Assembly (NCBI GenBank): GCA_029210175.1
Contig: JARGPL010000043.1
Coordinates: 62,001 to 126,000 of the forward strand
DNA length: 64,000 nt
Direction: 5' to 3'
DNA from: Minwuia sp.
GTDB taxonomy: Bacteria; Pseudomonadota; Alphaproteobacteria; Minwuiales; Minwuiaceae
The notes under the pieces: model-generated
The model's database searches: none
What the model was told of the DNA's origin: nothing
Seen by the model: the letters and a program-made list of their open reading frames with translations, nothing else
Program-made: the position numbers and the translations under genes
Shown here: in pieces, positions 1-9,458 of the stretch
Layout of the letters: each line of letters starts with the position of its first letter
Position numbering within the stretch: position 1 is the first letter of the stretch

Positions 1-42
1 GACTGCGCATGCGGCTTCGTTCTGTCTCGTTCGTCGTGTCGG

Positions 43-1743
43 TCATGTTCGGACAGTTCCCTTTCGAGCGGAACCGGGTATGGGCGGGATCGCCCGCGCA
101 TCGTGCAGGACGTAGGCCGGGACAGCTTCATTGTCGCCGCGAATGTTCACGTCCTGAACAGGAAAGCCATCCATGTCCATCCCCGCAGCCACTGCCACGG
201 CTTCGGAGAATATGATCTGGCTCTGGTGGTCCTTGTTGGCGTCTTCCAGGCGGCTGGCCACATTGACCGGCGCGCCGATGGCGGTCACCGACATGACGTT
301 GCGGTAACCCATTTCGCCGACCACGACATCGCCGATCTCGATCCCGATCCCGATTCTCAACGGCTGCCCGAGTTCCGCACGCAGCGCATCATTCATTTCG
401 TTCAGGGCAACCGACATGGCTCTGGCGGCCGCAAGTGCCTTGCGCGCTCCCGCCTCCGGCGTTTCGCCGATGCCGAACAGCGCCATGACACCGTCCCCGA
501 TGAACTTGTCCAGCTTGCCGCCATTGCGCTCGACCGCTTCGCCCATGTAGCGGAAATACTGATTGATCAGGAACACGACGTCATAGGGCAGTTTCTGCTG
601 CGAGAACTGGGTGAAGCCCCGGATGTCGGCAAACAGGATCGCGATGCATTCCTCAGCGCCACGCGCCGACCCCGCCGTGTTGCTGTAGGCGGCATGGGAG
701 GTCGCTGGTGCAGGCAGCAGCGGATAGACCCGCAGATCGCCGGTCGGTCGCACCTGGCAGGCGAGCCGGACGCCTGGTGCGGCACCAAGGCGACGCAGCA
801 CCCGTGCCTCGATCTCCTCCGGCTCCGGGCAGTTATCCAGCCCCTCCAGCACCTTCACGCGGCAGGTGGAACAGCGCCCGCGGCCACCACAGATGCTGGC
901 GTGGGATACCCCGGCACGACGGCTGGTCTCGAGGATGGTCAGACCGGGCAGGACCGCGGCCTTCTGTCCGCCAGGGTACTGGATCACGATCCGCTTGCGC
1001 TGGCGTTCGATCAGCAAATGGATACCGCGGGCCAGCCCGACAACGCTGATCGTGATGATCATGCCCATCCAGGCCGTGTCACGTGCTGCATAGAGCCAGG
1101 CAGAAGCCTCGCCCGGCAATTGCGTGCGCAACAGATAGGCGCTGCGCCAGACCGGGTCATCCAGCAGGACCACGACCTCCTGACCGCCATTGACGAAACC
1201 GATGAGGGACAGGATCACGGTCAGGAGCGCGGCGGTATAGAGGCCGGGAATGCAGGGCCGGTACCATTGCTTCAGCCGCAGCCACCGATGGATGCCGGTG
1301 CAGCCGTGGGCCCATGACAGGATGACGACGACCGCCTGCTGCAGGCCACCCAGTGGGTCCAGATGCCAGAGCGCAACCAGCACCCAGGCATAGGTGTCAT
1401 CCAGGCCATAGATATCGTGCAGGCCTCGGTTGGCCAGTACATGCACCACCAGCAGCGGTGGCAGGGCGAAGCCGGTGACCAGCTGAATGACCTCGGCCAG
1501 CGAGATACCGCGCCAGATGCGTCGGCGATAGACCGCGAACAGGGCAAGCGCCATGTGGACGACGGTTGCGGCGATCAGCACCACCGTCATCAGGGGGGCT
1601 CGCCAGACCAGTATGAAGATTTCCCGCCCCGCCTCCATCGCGGGCAGGGAGATGATGCCGAGCGCATGATTGAGCAGGTGCGTTGCCACGAATGCGAACA
1701 GGATCAGCCCGGATATCAGTCTGGCCCTGTTGACGTAGTGCAT
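43..1743 (-). CDS. Membrane-anchored, ferredoxin-fused class III adenylate cyclase (CyaC-like)
   Basis: Predicted to make cAMP at the inner membrane in response to redox state. Of 566 residues, about 1-245 form some six hydrophobic helices carrying conserved-looking histidines (H22, H26, H63, H101, H146, H152, H242), as in SdhC-type diheme cytochrome b anchors. A [2Fe-2S] ferredoxin domain follows (C285, C291, C294, C329). The C-terminal cyclase domain has both metal-binding aspartates (D373 in FADIRGFT, D417 in FIGDGVM) and the N494/R498 pair of NVASR. Sinorhizobium CyaC is the known cyclase with a quinone-responsive diheme anchor, and this protein looks like that type. Heme binding and nucleotide specificity are inferred. 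It is read alone, away from the window edge. Confidence 0.88.
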   Translation of the reverse strand: MHYVNRARLISGLILFAFVATHLLNHALGIISLPAMEAGREIFILVWRAPLMTVVLIAATVVHMALALFAVYRRRIWRGISLAEVIQLVTGFALPPLLVVHVLANRGLHDIYGLDDTYAWVLVALWHLDPLGGLQQAVVVILSWAHGCTGIHRWLRLKQWYRPCIPGLYTAALLTVILSLIGFVNGGQEVVVLLDDPVWRSAYLLRTQLPGEASAWLYAARDTAWMGMIITISVVGLARGIHLLIERQRKRIVIQYPGGQKAAVLPGLTILETSRRAGVSHASICGGRGRCSTCRVKVLEGLDNCPEPEEIEARVLRRLGAAPGVRLACQVRPTGDLRVYPLLPAPATSHAAYSNTAGSARGAEECIAILFADIRGFTQFSQQKLPYDVVFLINQYFRYMGEAVERNGGKLDKFIGDGVMALFGIGETPEAGARKALAAARAMSVALNEMNDALRAELGQPLRIGIGIEIGDVVVGEMGYRNVMSVTAIGAPVNVASRLEDANKDHQSQIIFSEAVAVAAGMDMDGFPVQDVNIRGDNEAVPAYVLHDARAIPPIPGSARKGTVRT

Positions 1744-1785
1744 GCTCTCTCCGGTGGCCTGTCGCCTGAACGCCCGACGCCCGGA

Positions 1786-2772
1786 TCAGATTCCGGCGAT
1801 CAGTTGCTTCAGATCAGCCTCCGGGCGGGCACCATAATGGCTGATGATTTCCGCCGCCGCCACGGCCCCGATGCGCCCCGCATCCGACAGGCTGCGCCCG
1901 CTGGTGATGCCCGCCAGGAATCCGGCGGCGAACAGGTCGCCCGCGCCGGTCGTGTCGACAAGCTGCTTCGGCTTGGTCGCCGGGACTTCGTGCACCCCGT
2001 CAGGGGCGACGATGACGCATCCCTTCTCGCTGCGCGTCAGCACGGCCAGGTGCACTTTCCCCCGGACGGCATCGAGCGCGGCATCAAAGCTGTCGGTTTC
2101 GTAAAGCGCCATGATCTCCGCCTCATTGGCGAAGACGATGTCCAGGGGGCCTTCAACCAGGTCGCGGAACTCGTCGCGATGGCGGTCGACGCAGAAACTG
2201 TCGGAAAGGCTCATCGCCACCTGGCGGTCGGCGTCGCGGGCAATGGCCGTCGTGCGGCGCATCGCTTCCTTCGCCAGCGGCTGATCCCAGAGATAGCCTT
2301 CGAGGTAGGTGATCGCCGCACTGGCCACCAGGTCCGCATCAATGTCATCAGGTCCGATCTCGGCGCTGGCCCCCAGGAATGTGTTCATGGTGCGCTGCGC
2401 ATCGGAGGTGACGAGGATCAGGCAACGCGCTGTGGCCGGTCCCGGTTTCGCCTGGGGTGGTGCGTAGGTGACGCCAGCGGCACGGATGTCGTGTGCGAAG
2501 ACCTCGCCCAGCTGGTCATCCTGGACCCGGCCGATGAAGGCCGCACGGCCACCCAGTGCTGCAACACCGACAGCCGTGTTGGCCGCCGACCCACCGGAGT
2601 GTTCGACCCCGGGTCCCATGGCGTCATAGAGGCTGGTTGCCTGATCCTGATCGATCAGCTGCATCCCGCCCTTGGCGAGATTGCGTGAGGCGAGAAATGC
2701 GTCATCCGCATCGGTCAGGACATCCACGATGGCATTGCCAAGGGCCACTACGTCCAGGGTCGGTTCGGTCAT
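1786..2772 (-). CDS. PfkB-family sugar/nucleoside kinase, adenosine kinase-like
   Basis: A 328-residue ribokinase-fold kinase, probably phosphorylating adenosine or a related nucleoside or sugar with ATP. The N-terminal GNAIVDV strand, the GGSAANTA substrate loop (about 61-68) and the second PfkB signature DTTGAGD (273-279, catalytic Asp279) are intact. The frame is open 97 codons further upstream, but that extension lacks domain-like character and overlaps the divergent amidase. The ATG at 2772 has a GGAG-like site upstream and gives the usual family length. Similar proteins in alphaproteobacteria are annotated adenosine kinase, but substrate cannot be settled from sequence alone. Confidence 0.86.
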   Translation of the reverse strand: MTEPTLDVVALGNAIVDVLTDADDAFLASRNLAKGGMQLIDQDQATSLYDAMGPGVEHSGGSAANTAVGVAALGGRAAFIGRVQDDQLGEVFAHDIRAAGVTYAPPQAKPGPATARCLILVTSDAQRTMNTFLGASAEIGPDDIDADLVASAAITYLEGYLWDQPLAKEAMRRTTAIARDADRQVAMSLSDSFCVDRHRDEFRDLVEGPLDIVFANEAEIMALYETDSFDAALDAVRGKVHLAVLTRSEKGCVIVAPDGVHEVPATKPKQLVDTTGAGDLFAAGFLAGITSGRSLSDAGRIGAVAAAEIISHYGARPEADLKQLIAGI

Positions 2773-2856
2773 CCTGCCGCGCTCCGTATGTTTCGAATCA
2801 AGCTGTACTCGGGGCCGGTTTACACCGTTCAATGGCTGACGCAAACTCACCGAATC

Positions 2857-4272
2857 ATGACCGAGTACCATCGCTGGACCGCGACAGAAGCCGTCAATCG
2901 CCTGCGGACGGGCGATGTGACCCCCCTTGAGCTGATCGACGCTGCGGCGGAACGCATCGCGGTGGTGGAGCCTGCGGTGAACGCGTTGCCGACCCTTTGC
3001 CTCGATCGCGCGCGGGACCGCGCGCGCAATCTGCAGCGTCCCGCCACCGCCGATGCCGGACACCTTTACGGCCTGCCGATCGCCATCAAGGATCTGACCA
3101 ATGTGGCCGGTGTGCGGACCACATTCGGGTCAAGTCTCTTCGCCGATCATGTCTCCGATGCCAGCGATCTGATGGTGGAACGGCTGGAGCGTCGGGGCGC
3201 GTCGGTCGTCGCCAAGTCGAACACACCGGAATTCGGTGCCGGAGCCCAGACCTTCAACGACGTCTTTGGCGTCACGCGCAACCCCTGGAACACGGAACTG
3301 ACACCCGGCGGGTCATCGGGTGGCTCCGCCGTTGCAGTGGCGACGGGGGAGGTCTGGCTGGCGCAGGGCAGTGATCTTGGCGGTTCGCTTCGCATTCCGG
3401 CGGCATTCGCCGGATGTGTCGGTCTGCGCCCCAGTCCCGGGCGGGTGCCCCATGGCCCATCGAAGCTGCCGTTCATGGTCAATTCGGTCGAAGGACCCAT
3501 GGCGCGAACGGTGCAGGATATCGCCCTTTTCCTCGATGCGATGTGCGGCATGCATGACGAAGACCCCATTTCCCTGCCTGCGCCGGTCCGGAGCTTTCAG
3601 CATGCCGTGGCGCAGGGGCGGCCACCAAAGAAGATCGCGTTTTCCATGGATCTGGGGATCACGCCCATTCACCGGGACGTGCGTGCCGGCACCGAGGCGG
3701 CCCTGAAATGCTTTGCGGACATGGGCACGGAAGTTGTTCCGCTGGATATGGAATTTGGCGATGCAGAGCCCATCTTCCAGGTGTTGCGCGCGGCCCAGTT
3801 CGCGGCGGCACATGGTGAAACGCTGGCCCTGCACCGCGAGAAGCTGAAACCGGAGGTGGTCTGGAACATTGAGAAGGGCATGGCATTGACGGCGGATGAC
3901 ATCGGTCGTGCGGAGCGGGCACGCGCGGATATCTACCACCGGTTCGTGCGCCAGTTCGATGACGTGGATCTGGTGGTGACGCCGACCGTGAACACACCGC
4001 CGTTTCATGCCGATACGCGATATCTGGAGGAACTGGATGGGCAGCCATTCGAGAGTTACATCAGCTGGCTGGCCATGACGTTTGCCCTGACGCTGACCAC
4101 CTGTCCGGCAATATCCGTGCCCGGCGGCTTTACCCCGGATGGGTTGCCGCTGGGTCTGCAACTGGTGTCGCGTCCGCGGGATGAGGCATCTCTGCTTGGT
4201 ATGGCACGGCACTTCGAGAACGCGGCCGGTCTGCGCGACCGCCTGCCCGTTGACCCCGTAGTGAGGCACTGA
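2857..4272 (+). CDS. Amidase (amidase-signature family)
   Basis: A 471-residue amidase-signature hydrolase that should cleave a carboxamide bond; the substrate is not evident. The Ser-cisSer-Lys triad is visible: K78 in AIKD, S153 in the GGSSGGS glycine-serine loop, and nucleophile S177 in DLGGSLRIP. The start is placed at the ATG beginning MTEYHRW because the family normally starts close to this helix; an in-frame ATG 69 bases upstream is possible. The stop codon overlaps the start of the EI24 gene (TGATG), so the two are probably translationally coupled. It is divergent from the PfkB kinase, leaving a short shared promoter region of about 85 bases. Confidence 0.88.
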   Translation: MTEYHRWTATEAVNRLRTGDVTPLELIDAAAERIAVVEPAVNALPTLCLDRARDRARNLQRPATADAGHLYGLPIAIKDLTNVAGVRTTFGSSLFADHVSDASDLMVERLERRGASVVAKSNTPEFGAGAQTFNDVFGVTRNPWNTELTPGGSSGGSAVAVATGEVWLAQGSDLGGSLRIPAAFAGCVGLRPSPGRVPHGPSKLPFMVNSVEGPMARTVQDIALFLDAMCGMHDEDPISLPAPVRSFQHAVAQGRPPKKIAFSMDLGITPIHRDVRAGTEAALKCFADMGTEVVPLDMEFGDAEPIFQVLRAAQFAAAHGETLALHREKLKPEVVWNIEKGMALTADDIGRAERARADIYHRFVRQFDDVDLVVTPTVNTPPFHADTRYLEELDGQPFESYISWLAMTFALTLTTCPAISVPGGFTPDGLPLGLQLVSRPRDEASLLGMARHFENAAGLRDRLPVDPVVRH

Positions 4273-5021
4273 TGATCGGAACCATCATTTCCGGCGCCCT
4301 GAAAGGCTTCAGCCAGATTCTATCTGACCCGAAGCTGCGCCGTATCTTCTGGCGCACCCTTGCCCTCGCTGCCGTGGCCTATCTCATCGCCGGGGGCGTG
4401 GCCTGGTTCGTCATCGACTATTTCCTGACCTTTGATGTCTCCTGGTTGCCGGACAGCATCGTTGGCTGGGTACGCGGCTTGCTGGAGGCAAGTGTGCTGC
4501 TCGGTGTGATCGGCTTGATGTGGGCAATCTTCCCCGCAGTCTTCACGGGCCTTTCATCGATCTTTCTGGATGAAGCAGCGGCGGCGGTGGAAGTCAGGCA
4601 TTATCCGCAGCACAAGCCCGGCGTCGAACCGGCGTTCTGGCCATCCATGCGGCGTACCCTGCAGTTCACTCTGCTGGTCGTGATCATCAACATCCTGCTG
4701 CTGCCGCTGTATCTGCTGGGTCTGTTCATCCCGCCGCTGAATCTGCTGCTCTACTACGGCGTGAACGGATATTTTCTGGGTCGCGAGTATTTCGAACTCG
4801 TCGGATATCGCCATCTTGACGAGGGCACGGTCTTCACGGCCCGCCGCCGCAACAGCACGGTTGCGCACCTGGCGGGGGCTGCAATCGCATTGGCGCTCAC
4901 AATTCCGATTCTCAACCTGTTCGTGCCTGTAGCGGCTGCTGCAATGATGGTGCATGTTTACAAGGAACTTGATCGACGTGGCCGAATCGTCGGCCCGATG
5001 ACAGGCATGCCAAAGGTCTGA
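4272..5021 (+). CDS. EI24 / CysZ-like integral membrane protein
   Basis: A 249-residue membrane protein with about four to five hydrophobic segments (near residues 28-52, 71-98, 130-165 and 200-228) and a YFLGREYFELVGYRH-type cytoplasmic loop typical of the EI24 domain. The family includes CysZ, a sulfate permease, but many alphaproteobacterial members have no proven substrate. It overlaps the amidase stop by one base and its own stop overlaps the bactofilin start by one base, so the three genes form a tight unit. Transport of sulfate is therefore only one possibility. Confidence 0.8.
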   Translation: MIGTIISGALKGFSQILSDPKLRRIFWRTLALAAVAYLIAGGVAWFVIDYFLTFDVSWLPDSIVGWVRGLLEASVLLGVIGLMWAIFPAVFTGLSSIFLDEAAAAVEVRHYPQHKPGVEPAFWPSMRRTLQFTLLVVIINILLLPLYLLGLFIPPLNLLLYYGVNGYFLGREYFELVGYRHLDEGTVFTARRRNSTVAHLAGAAIALALTIPILNLFVPVAAAAMMVHVYKELDRRGRIVGPMTGMPKV

Positions 5022-5563
5022 TGACGGAGAGTAGCGTGTTCAGAAACCGGAACGAGACCTCGGGTGATGGGGGCGACAATGGCACCGACAAGGGATTGCC
5101 GAGACGCGAGGATGCAGGTGGTGGATTCCGTGCCGACCACCGCACCGGTGCCGCCCGGCCCGTACCCAGTTCCTTCACGGCGCTTAATCAGGAGCATGAC
5201 AAGGTGAACGCTGAACCCAAGACGCTGATCGTCGGGCGGGAAATCCGCATGAAGGGGGAGATCGGGAACTGCGAGCATGTGCTGATCCATGGCTTTGCGG
5301 AGGCCGCGCTTTCCGATTGTCGTGCCTTTGAAGTCTCGCAGAGCGGCACGCTGAACGGCAGTGCCGAGGTGCAGTCTGCAGATGTCAGTGGCCGCTTCGA
5401 TGGCACCCTGAAGGTGCGTGGTCGGCTGATCATCCGGGCCGGCGGTCGGGTGAGTGGTGACATTGCATACGCCGAGATCGAGATCGAACCCGGTGGGCGC
5501 CTTGATGGTCAGATCCAGTCCATCGAGCCGCAGCTGGTCACGAACAAGCGCGCAATCGGTTGA
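5021..5563 (+). CDS. Bactofilin, polymer-forming cytoskeletal protein
   Basis: A 180-residue protein with a disordered, charged N-terminus (about 1-65) followed by a DUF583 beta-helix (about 66-160) of repeating short strands with regularly spaced glycines (TLIVGREI, GEIGNCEHVLIHG, GTLNGSAEV, GRFDGTLKV, GRVSGDI). Bactofilins polymerise without nucleotide and scaffold cell-shape or envelope proteins at the membrane. The ATG overlaps the TGA of the EI24 gene. A link to the membrane protein or lipoprotein next door is plausible from the gene order but not shown. Confidence 0.88.
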   Translation: MTESSVFRNRNETSGDGGDNGTDKGLPRREDAGGGFRADHRTGAARPVPSSFTALNQEHDKVNAEPKTLIVGREIRMKGEIGNCEHVLIHGFAEAALSDCRAFEVSQSGTLNGSAEVQSADVSGRFDGTLKVRGRLIIRAGGRVSGDIAYAEIEIEPGGRLDGQIQSIEPQLVTNKRAIG

Positions 5564-5582
5564 TTCCACAGGTGAGTTCGCG

Positions 5583-5996
5583 ATGATCCGTTACCTCGCA
5601 CCCGTCCTGATTCCCTTCGTTCTGGCCGCCTGTGCCGGGATGGGCAGTGACGCAACAGCGCCCGGTGGTGCAGGCCAGACTGCCACGGTTGATGCTGGCC
5701 CGGGTGACCGGCGCACGGAGCGGTCGGTTGCTGCGGCGGGATCGTTCGTGCCAGATCGTCATGCGGAGGAGTTCATCGGCAGCAGCCGACGTGATCTGGT
5801 GGCCTGGCTGGGGCAGCCGGACCTTGAACTGCGCGAAGGTGAGCGCAGTCTGCTGCAGTTCCGTCAGGGCAGATGCGTCGTGCTTGTGATGGTCGAGGCT
5901 GGGGATGGTGTCGCTGCGGTGGAGATGTCCGGTATCGACGGGGGAACTGACACGCGCTGTGCAGATTCGACCCTGCCAAAGGTGATGACGCAGTAG
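5583..5996 (+). CDS. Small outer-membrane-type lipoprotein
   Basis: A 137-residue protein with a lipoprotein signal peptide: MIRYL, a hydrophobic stretch and a LAAC lipobox with the acylated cysteine at residue 16. The mature part contains LVAWLGQPDLELREG and LLQFRQGRCVVLV, a pattern seen in small SmpA/OmlA-like lipoproteins of alphaproteobacteria. The frame is open further upstream, but the ATG at 5583 is directly followed by the signal peptide. It lies 19 bases after the bactofilin stop and is probably the last gene of that operon. Function unknown. Confidence 0.8.
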   Translation: MIRYLAPVLIPFVLAACAGMGSDATAPGGAGQTATVDAGPGDRRTERSVAAAGSFVPDRHAEEFIGSSRRDLVAWLGQPDLELREGERSLLQFRQGRCVVLVMVEAGDGVAAVEMSGIDGGTDTRCADSTLPKVMTQ

Positions 5997-6150
5997 CAAA
6001 TCCACATATGCCTTATTTTTAGGCGCGACCCCTGTGATCAAAATTTATTTGCACAATATTTAGTCATCATCAGCTGTTTCGGCGTGGTGCCACTATGCCA
6101 TCACTGGCGTAACTATCTGAAATCATGAAAAAATAAAATAAATCCTGATT

Positions 6151-6565
<415 letters not shown>

Positions 6566-6584
6566 GCAAGGGGAACATTAGAGT

Positions 6585-7919
6585 ATGAATTCCGGAAAAC
6601 GAGCCCTGCTGGCCGGTATCGGTGCGGCATTGCCGCTCGGCCTGCTGGCATCGCCGGCACTCGCTGAAGTCAGCAGCGAGTCGGCCTATATCTTCAACAC
6701 CTTGTCGTTTCTCATCTGCGGCTTCCTCGTCATGTTCATGGCGGCGGGCTTTGCGATGCTGGAAAGCGGCATGGTCCGTTCCAAGAATGTCGCCACGATC
6801 TGCGTGAAGAACATCGCCCTGTTCTCCATCGCGGGCCTGATGTTCTGGTTGATCGGTTATGACCTGATGTACGGCATTGACGAAGGTGGCTACATCGGCA
6901 CCTTCTCGCTGTTCTGGGCTGCCGACGATGCTGCCGCGCTGGCCGCGACCGCTGATTTCAGCGGCGGCTATTCCGCGTCATCTGACTGGTTCTTCCAGAT
7001 GGTGTTCGTCGCCACCGCCGCGTCCATCGTGTCCGGCACGGTCGCCGAGCGCGTGAAGCTCTGGCCGTTCCTGATCTTCGTGGCCGTACTGACCGCTGTC
7101 ATCTACCCGATCCAGGGTTCCTGGGAATGGGGTGCGGGCTGGCTCGACGCCGAGTTCGGCTTCTCCGACTTCGCCGGTTCCACGCTGGTGCATTCGACCG
7201 GTGGCTGGGCGGCCCTGATGGGTGCGCTGATCATCGGTGCACGCAAGGGCAAGTATGGCCCCGACGGTCGGGTCAACCCGATGCCGGGTTCGTCCATGCC
7301 GCTGGCGACGCTGGGTGTGTTCATCCTGTGGCTCGGCTGGTTCGGCTTCAATGGTGGCTCGCAGCTGGCTCTCGGCTCTGCCGCGGACGCCATCGCGATC
7401 TCCAACATCTTCGTCAACACGAACGTGGCTGCTGCCGGTGGTGTTGTCGCTGCGATGATCGCAAGCCAGATCATGTACAAGAAGGTTGACCTGACGATGG
7501 CCCTGAATGGTGCGATCGGTGGCCTGGTGTCGATCACTGCGGAGCCTCTGGCCCCCGGTATTGGCGCCGCCATCCTGATCGGTGCCGTTGGTGGTGTCCT
7601 GGTCGTGGTCGCTGTCCCGCTGCTCGACAAGCTGAAGATCGACGATGTCGTGGGTGCAATCCCCGCCCATCTGGTCTGCGGCATCTGGGGCACGCTGGCG
7701 GTTCCGATCACCAACTCTGACGCCAGCTTTGGCGGCCAGATCGTCGGTATCGTGGCCATTGGCCTCTTCGTCTCCATCGCAAGCGCCATCGTCTGGATGA
7801 TCCTGAAGGTCACCGTGGGCGTGCGTGCTTCGGAAGAAGACGAGGAACTGGGGCTCGACCGTTCCGAGCTCGGCATGGAGGCCTATCCCGAGTTTGGTCG
7901 CGGTTCCCAGATTGGCTGA
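6585..7919 (+). CDS. amtB: Ammonium transporter
   Basis: A 444-residue Amt/Rh channel for ammonium uptake across the inner membrane. A cleavable signal peptide (about 1-27, ending ALA-E) precedes eleven predicted helices. The twin pore histidines are present in LVHSTGGW and PAHLVCGIWG, and the family block GTVAERVKLWPF is clear. The acidic C-terminal tail (EEDEELGLD) is the usual GlnK contact region. It is cotranscribed with glnK and followed by a strong intrinsic terminator. Confidence 0.96.
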   Translation: MNSGKRALLAGIGAALPLGLLASPALAEVSSESAYIFNTLSFLICGFLVMFMAAGFAMLESGMVRSKNVATICVKNIALFSIAGLMFWLIGYDLMYGIDEGGYIGTFSLFWAADDAAALAATADFSGGYSASSDWFFQMVFVATAASIVSGTVAERVKLWPFLIFVAVLTAVIYPIQGSWEWGAGWLDAEFGFSDFAGSTLVHSTGGWAALMGALIIGARKGKYGPDGRVNPMPGSSMPLATLGVFILWLGWFGFNGGSQLALGSAADAIAISNIFVNTNVAAAGGVVAAMIASQIMYKKVDLTMALNGAIGGLVSITAEPLAPGIGAAILIGAVGGVLVVVAVPLLDKLKIDDVVGAIPAHLVCGIWGTLAVPITNSDASFGGQIVGIVAIGLFVSIASAIVWMILKVTVGVRASEEDEELGLDRSELGMEAYPEFGRGSQIG

Positions 7920-7982
7920 ACCGTAACCAACCTTGAAGACCCGCCCCTTCCTCCTCCCTCTTGGAAGGTGCGGAAGACTAGG

Positions 7983-8016
7983 AGCCCGGCAGCTTTGGCT
8001 GCCGGGCTTATTTTTT
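7983..8016 (+). terminator. Rho-independent terminator after amtB
   Basis: A perfect 11-bp stem (AGCCCGGCAGC / GCTGCCGGGCT) with a TTTG loop is followed by a run rich in T (TATTTTTT). It sits about 64 bases past the amtB stop and separates glnK-amtB from the second amt gene. Confidence 0.92.
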
Positions 8017-8131
8017 GCGCAGATGCTGATTATGACGTCATGGGTCTGGCTAAAATTTAAGCATATCTAGGTGCCGAAGATTACCCCAGTCGTAAGATGT
8101 TGAAATATATCAATCTAATTCATTTGCCTAT

Positions 8132-8148
8132 TTGGCATGCAGTTTGAT
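8132..8148 (+). promoter_or_regulatory. Candidate sigma-54 promoter of the second amt gene
   Basis: The element reads TTGGCATG, four bases, TTGAT, with the -24 GG and -12 GA ten bases apart. It shares GGCATG-N4-TTGA with the element before glnK and stands at a similar distance (67 bases) from its start codon. The GA instead of GC at -12 is the same deviation as in the first site. Confidence 0.45.
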
Positions 8149-8214
8149 CAATAGGAGGCACAACAAGGTGGGCCAGTGAAACTCACCGTTTATCTGTAGA
8201 GGGAGGAGATCGAC

Positions 8215-9438
8215 ATGGACTCGGTCCAATCAGGACTGGACGTCTTTTTCGTGCTGATGGGCGCGATCCTTGTGTTTGCGATGCACGCGGGATTTGCGTT
8301 CCTTGAAGTCGGCACCGTCCGCCACAAGAACCAGGTCAATGCGCTGGTGAAGATCCTCGTGGATTTCGCCATCTCCACGGTCGCCTACTTCTTCATCGGT
8401 TACTCGGTCGCCTATGGCGTCGATTTCCTGATGAGTGCGTCGGTACTGACCGGAGATGCCGAGAATTCGATCTTTGCCAAGTCCGGCTTCGATCTGGTGA
8501 AATTCTTCTTCCTTCTCACCTTTGCTGCAGCAATTCCCGCCATCATCTCGGGCGGCATCGCGGAACGCGCCAAGTTCTGGCCGCAGGCGTTCGCGACCGC
8601 CGTGATCGTCGGCATCGTCTACCCGTTCTACGAAGGCATGGTCTGGGGCAGCACCTTTGGCTACCAGGACTGGATCACGGAAAGCTTCGGCGCGCCATTC
8701 AACGACTTCGCCGGATCGGTTGTCGTTCATGCCGTTGGCGGCTGGATCGCACTGGCTGCCGTCATTCTGCTGGGGGTCCGCAAGGGCCGGTATCGCAAGG
8801 ATGGCTCTCCCGCTGGTATTCCACCGTCGTCCATTCCGTTCCTGGCCCTCGGCTCCTGGCTGCTCTGTATCGGCTGGTTCGGTTTCAATGTGATGAGCGC
8901 GCAATCGGTCGGCGGGATCAATGGTCTCGTGGCCATGAATTCCCTGCTCGCCATGGGCGGCGGTATCCTGGCTGCGCTGATCGTGGGGCGGAATGACCCC
9001 GGGTTCGTCCACAATGGCGCCCTGGCCGGTCTGGTCGCGGTCTGTGCCGGTTCCAACGTGATGCACCCTCTGGGGTCACTCGTCGTCGGTGGTGTCGCCG
9101 GTGTCCTGTTCGTCGTGGTCTTCCAGCTCTGTCACAATCGCTGGCGCATCGACGACGTCCTGGGTGTCTGGCCGCTGCATGGTCTTTGCGGCCTTTGGGG
9201 CGGAATCGCCTGTGGCATCTTTGGAACAGAGGCACTTGGCGGTATTGGTGGCGTGACCTTCATGTCGCAGTTGGTGGGTTCGCTGATCGGCGCGGCCTAC
9301 GCGTTGATCGCCGGTTTCGTTGTCTACGGCATCCTCAAGGTCGCGATGGGTATCCGCCTGAGCGAAGAAGAGGAATTCAACGGCGCAGATCTTTCGATCC
9401 ACAACATCAGTGCCAATCCGGATTCCGATCTGCGCTGA
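8215..9438 (+). CDS. amt: Second ammonium transporter (Amt family)
   Basis: A 407-residue Amt/Rh channel. Unlike the preceding amtB it has no cleavable signal peptide and starts with MDSVQSGLDVFF. Pore histidines are in VVVHAVGGW and PLHGLCGLWGG, and SGGIAERAKFWPQ is the family block. It is clearly divergent from amtB rather than a recent duplicate, so it may differ in affinity or in P-II control. A strong GGGAGGAG ribosome site precedes the ATG. It has its own upstream region with a sigma-54-like element and converges on the phosphoesterase. Confidence 0.95.
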   Translation: MDSVQSGLDVFFVLMGAILVFAMHAGFAFLEVGTVRHKNQVNALVKILVDFAISTVAYFFIGYSVAYGVDFLMSASVLTGDAENSIFAKSGFDLVKFFFLLTFAAAIPAIISGGIAERAKFWPQAFATAVIVGIVYPFYEGMVWGSTFGYQDWITESFGAPFNDFAGSVVVHAVGGWIALAAVILLGVRKGRYRKDGSPAGIPPSSIPFLALGSWLLCIGWFGFNVMSAQSVGGINGLVAMNSLLAMGGGILAALIVGRNDPGFVHNGALAGLVAVCAGSNVMHPLGSLVVGGVAGVLFVVVFQLCHNRWRIDDVLGVWPLHGLCGLWGGIACGIFGTEALGGIGGVTFMSQLVGSLIGAAYALIAGFVVYGILKVAMGIRLSEEEEFNGADLSIHNISANPDSDLR

Positions 9439-9458
9439 TCGGGCCGGGTGCGTTCGCC

